Positions 5,968 through 8,511 of a stretch of 8,511 bases of DNA are shown in pieces (position 1 is the stretch's first letter; each line of letters opens with the position of its first letter). Position numbers and translations under genes: made by a program. This DNA comes from Acidimicrobiaceae bacterium (lineage in GTDB: Bacteria > Actinomycetota > Acidimicrobiia > Acidimicrobiales > RAAP-2), in the NCBI GenBank assembly GCA_003151555.1, contig PLXU01000199.1, forward strand, positions 1 through 8,511. Direction: 5' to 3'. The notes beneath the pieces were generated by a model. It was not told where the DNA came from. It did no database searches and saw only the letters and a program-made list of their open reading frames with translations.

Positions 5968-7246
5968 GCGCGCCGAGATCTTTTCCTACGTCGGCCTCGA
6001 CGTCACCCGCGATTCGCTGGTGGGCCACTACGAACTCGACGGACGGCCATTCACCGAGGTCGTCACCTTCCAAGACGTGGGGCACCTCACCACTGCGTCC
6101 GTCACGTCCGTCGCCCAACTCTGGTACCTGCTGGCCGGCCTCTCCTACTACAAGGCCGGCGCCGCGCGGCGCGTCGACTTCGCGGCCACGCCGGTCGGGC
6201 CCCGGGCCCGATCACTCGTGCGCGCCGCGCTGCTGGACGGTCTCGGCGAGTTCTCCGTTCGCAATGACCTCGACCTGTCCGACGTGGTCTTCGAAGGTGG
6301 CGCGACGAGTGAACGGTCCACACCGGTCCTCGACGTCCATCAAGTGCTCACGGCCTTTGGCGGCGGCATCGACTCAGTCGTGACGGTGAACGAACTGAGT
6401 CACCACATTGACCAAACGCTCTTTGTCGTGAGCCCCCTGAGCGGTCACTTCACCCCGCTCGAAGAGACGGCCCGAGTGACGGGCCTTCGCATCGCGCGGG
6501 CCACCCGTTCAATCGATCCCCAAATGCTGGACAATGACGGCGACGACTTCAATGGTCACGTCCCGGTCACGGCCATGATCACCCTGCTCGCGGTGACGGC
6601 GGCGATCTCGTCGGGTCGTGGCGGCGTGGTGATGAGCAACGAACACTCGGCCTCCTCGCCCAACCTCGCCTGGCGGGGCCGCGACGTCAATCACCAGTGG
6701 AGCAAATCGTGGATCGCCGAGGGACTCATCGCCGACGCCGTCAGTGAGGCGGTGGGCGACGACTTCGTGGTGGCGAGCTTCCTGCGCGAGCGCAGCGAAC
6801 TCTGGGTCGCCGAGGTCTTCAGCCGTCTGACCCAGTACCACCACGTCTTTCGAAGCTGCAATCGCGCCTTCGCGCAACTACGCGACCAGCGCGCGACGAA
6901 CTGGTGCGGCGAGTGCGACAAGTGCCTCTTCATCAATTTGATCCTGGCGCCGTTCCTATCGCGAGACGACCTTCGCGCGATCTTTCACGCCGAGCCCTTG
7001 AGCGACCCCGCTCGCGCCGACCAGTTGCGCACCCTGGTGGGACTGGGCACGACGCACAAGCCGTTCGAATGCGTGGGTGACCCCGACGAGAGCGCGGTGG
7101 CGCTGGCTAAGGTGAGCGCTATGCGCGAATGGTCCGACGTCACGCACCTCGCCGAGATAGCCGAGCTCGTACGTCCCGAACGTGACTTTGATGAACTTCT
7201 GACTGCCCAAGGACCGAGCCGTGTTCCGGCCCACTGGCTTCGTTAG
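5960..7246 (+). CDS. murL: UDP-MurNAc-L-alanyl-L-glutamate epimerase MurL
   Basis: MurL inverts the terminal L-Glu of UDP-MurNAc-L-Ala-L-Glu to D-Glu in an ATP-dependent reaction, as described for Xanthomonas and also found in actinomycetes. The 428-aa product has a distinct N-terminal domain beginning FSYVGLDV (8-15) and a PP-loop-like nucleotide motif TAFGGGIDSVV (131-141), with Gly in place of the first Ser of SGGxDS. Further landmarks are NGHVPVTAM (198-206), VVMSNEHSASSPNLAWRG (223-240) and a cysteine cluster NWCGECDKCLF (314-324) with Cys316, Cys319 and Cys322; Cys300 lies nearby. The ATG at 5960 overlaps the pgeF stop by 8 bases, and the family's start region follows directly; in-frame sequence upstream (from 5882) lies inside pgeF. 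The next gene is the L-Glu ligase MurD2, its expected partner. The family call rests on remembered motifs plus this pairing. Confidence 0.9.
   Translation: MRERAEIFSYVGLDVTRDSLVGHYELDGRPFTEVVTFQDVGHLTTASVTSVAQLWYLLAGLSYYKAGAARRVDFAATPVGPRARSLVRAALLDGLGEFSVRNDLDLSDVVFEGGATSERSTPVLDVHQVLTAFGGGIDSVVTVNELSHHIDQTLFVVSPLSGHFTPLEETARVTGLRIARATRSIDPQMLDNDGDDFNGHVPVTAMITLLAVTAAISSGRGGVVMSNEHSASSPNLAWRGRDVNHQWSKSWIAEGLIADAVSEAVGDDFVVASFLRERSELWVAEVFSRLTQYHHVFRSCNRAFAQLRDQRATNWCGECDKCLFINLILAPFLSRDDLRAIFHAEPLSDPARADQLRTLVGLGTTHKPFECVGDPDESAVALAKVSAMREWSDVTHLAEIAELVRPERDFDELLTAQGPSRVPAHWLR
7209..7213 (+). promoter_or_regulatory. Ribosome binding site of murD2
   Basis: AAGGA lies seven bases before the GTG at 7221, inside the end of murL. 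It supports this GTG over the later in-frame GTG at 7263 and implies translational coupling with murL. Confidence 0.65.
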
Positions 7247-8511
7247 CCTCGCGGCCAAGCGGGTGGGCATCTTCGGCTACGGCATGGAGGGACGGGCCAC
7301 CGAGGCGCGCGTGCGCGACATCGCCGCCAGCGTCGTGATCGTCGACGACGCGAGCGACATCGGCCCCGACGTGCTGGTTACGGGTGAGGGCGGGCACGAA
7401 GCGTTGCTCACTTGCGACGTGGTCTTCAAGAGCCCCGGCATCCCTCGGCGCCGCGCCGATGTGCTCGACCTCGAAGCACAGGGCGTCAGTGTTGCCTCGG
7501 CGCTCAACCTCTGGTTCCACGACACCGATCGCTCGCGTATCGTGGCGATCACCGGCACCAAGGGCAAGTCGACGACCACCGCGTTGATCACGTACTTCTT
7601 GGAATGCCTCGGTGAGCCGGCCCAACGACTCGGCAACATTGGACGGCCCCCCTACGATCCCGCCGTCGACACCGACGCCGGTTGGTTGGTGCTCGAGGTC
7701 TCCAGCTTCCAGTGCGTCGACCTCGACATGGCCCCGGCGCTCATCGTCGTCACGTCGCTGGGCGACGACCATATTGACTGGCACGGCTCGGTGGAGAAGT
7801 ACCGCGACGACAAACTCTCGCTCACGCGGGCCGAGGGCGCGCACCGCACGTTGGTGCCCGACAACGACACCTTCCGCGGCGTCACGCACCAGCTCGGCGG
7901 CGAAGTGTCGTTCGTGGCGCCCGACGAGTCGCACCTCGCGGCCGCCCTGGGACTGCTGGGTGCGCATAGCGACAGCAACGTCGCGCTGGCGCTCGCCGCG
8001 GTGTCGGCGCTCACCGGTCGCTCCGTCGACGAGGTGCGCCCACTGGTCATCGAGAACGGCGCCGGCTTCGTGCCCCTCAGTGGTCGTCTCACGCTGGTGG
8101 CGAGCGAGTGGGTCGACGACAAACTCGTGCGCTACGTCGATGACGGATTGGCGACCTCGGTGTTGCCCGCCGTGGCGGCCCTGGACGTCTTCGTCCTCGA
8201 ACCACTCGTCTTGGTCGCGGGCGGCTTTGATCGTGGGGTCGAGTACAACGCCCTCGCCACGGCCATTGCCACGCGGGCCCAGCCCACGATGCTGCTCACC
8301 ATGGGCGAAGCCGGAACGCGAATCGGCGAACTGGTCCGCGCACTTGATCCGGCCTTGGCGCAGGCAAACTTCGACTCCATGGACGAGGCGGTCGCGGCGG
8401 GACGAAGGTTCCTCGCCCAGGGTGGCGTCCTCTTGCTCTCACCCGGCGCCCCGAGTTTTGACCGCTACAAGAACTGGGAAGAGCGCTCCCAGGACTTCAC
8501 CCGGGCGGTGC
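7221..8511 (+). CDS. murD2: UDP-MurNAc-L-alanine--L-glutamate ligase MurD2 (C-terminus cut by window edge)
   Basis: This is a Mur ligase that joins L-Glu, not D-Glu, to UDP-MurNAc-L-Ala using ATP, supplying the substrate of MurL. The 430 residues seen remain open to the right edge and are probably nearly complete. The N-terminal Rossmann-like domain has RVGIFGYGMEGRA (14-26) and VFKSPGIPR (68-76). The central domain has the P-loop ITGTKGKSTTT (110-120), LEVSSFQC (158-165) and HIDWHGSVEKYRDDK (184-198), with Lys198 at the usual carbamylated-lysine position. The C-terminal domain has SGRLTLV (287-293), VDDGLATSVLPAVAAL (306-321), VAGGFDRG (332-339) and LLLSPGAPSFDRYKNWEERS (404-423). DDGLATS replaces the DSKATN of canonical D-Glu-specific MurD, and Trp419 replaces the Phe of KNFE. 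These changes and the overlap with murL argue for MurD2. The GTG at 7221 has AAGGA seven bases upstream. Confidence 0.88.
   Translation, partial: MFRPTGFVSLAAKRVGIFGYGMEGRATEARVRDIAASVVIVDDASDIGPDVLVTGEGGHEALLTCDVVFKSPGIPRRRADVLDLEAQGVSVASALNLWFHDTDRSRIVAITGTKGKSTTTALITYFLECLGEPAQRLGNIGRPPYDPAVDTDAGWLVLEVSSFQCVDLDMAPALIVVTSLGDDHIDWHGSVEKYRDDKLSLTRAEGAHRTLVPDNDTFRGVTHQLGGEVSFVAPDESHLAAALGLLGAHSDSNVALALAAVSALTGRSVDEVRPLVIENGAGFVPLSGRLTLVASEWVDDKLVRYVDDGLATSVLPAVAALDVFVLEPLVLVAGGFDRGVEYNALATAIATRAQPTMLLTMGEAGTRIGELVRALDPALAQANFDSMDEAVAAGRRFLAQGGVLLLSPGAPSFDRYKNWEERSQDFTRAV

Noticed and set aside
6195..6211. Perfect inverted repeat TCGGGCCCCGGGCCCGA
   Set aside because: It has 8-base arms with a single-base centre, too tight for a hairpin loop, lacks a T-run and lies within murL codons; it is best explained as chance in GC-rich coding sequence.
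5960..7246. MurL gene as a tRNA-thiolation or TilS-like PP-loop enzyme
   Set aside because: The motif is GGGIDS rather than SGGxDS, the other MurL-like segments and the C-terminal CGECDKC are present, and murD2 follows with a 26-base overlap.
7140..7967. Minus-strand open frame opposite murL end and murD2
   Set aside because: It is a shadow of murD2, which has a clear P-loop and Mur-ligase motifs on the plus strand.
1..8511. Mobile element, CRISPR array, tRNA or rRNA gene
   Set aside because: No transposase, phage or integrase motifs, no spaced repeat array and no cloverleaf-like or rRNA sequence was recognised; the window is almost fully accounted for by ten housekeeping-type genes.

Overview
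The window is GC-rich, gene-dense bacterial DNA that is almost entirely coding. GTG starts, a Streptomyces/Mycobacterium-like Zur, the tilS-hpt pair and a MurL/MurD2 pair point to an actinomycete (Actinomycetota). A lineage such as Acidimicrobiia is possible but cannot be proven from this sequence. Ten genes form two divergent, tightly packed runs that share one 90-base intergenic region (about 4730-4819).

Leftward (minus strand) is a metal-uptake operon: a lipoprotein solute-binding protein (3788-4729), an ABC ATPase (2949-3788) and two different ABC-3 permeases (2036-2944 and 1224-2033). It continues with only a 9-base gap into tilS (327-1214) and then hpt (1-304, cut by the window edge). 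Junctions are overlaps or gaps of at most 22 bases, so one transcript is likely.

Rightward (plus strand) is zur (4820-5212), a Fur-family zinc repressor, followed by pgeF (5197-5967), murL (5960-7246) and murD2 (7221 to the right edge). All four reading frames overlap their neighbours (16, 8 and 26 bases), so they look translationally coupled. MurD2 and MurL form the alternative route to D-Glu in peptidoglycan: L-Glu is ligated to UDP-MurNAc-L-Ala and then epimerised in place, replacing glutamate racemase plus canonical MurD. PgeF is a hydrolase-family protein reported to remove wrong first amino acids from UDP-MurNAc. The three would therefore act on residues 1 and 2 of the same nucleotide precursor.

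The shared intergenic region carries two copies of a near-palindromic Zur-box-like element, 24 bases apart. One lies between the -35 and -10 of the predicted transporter promoter and the other over its predicted start site. The zur gene appears to have a leaderless promoter abutting the same elements. The most interesting inference is that zinc homeostasis and an unusual, probably essential peptidoglycan pathway share a transcription unit.
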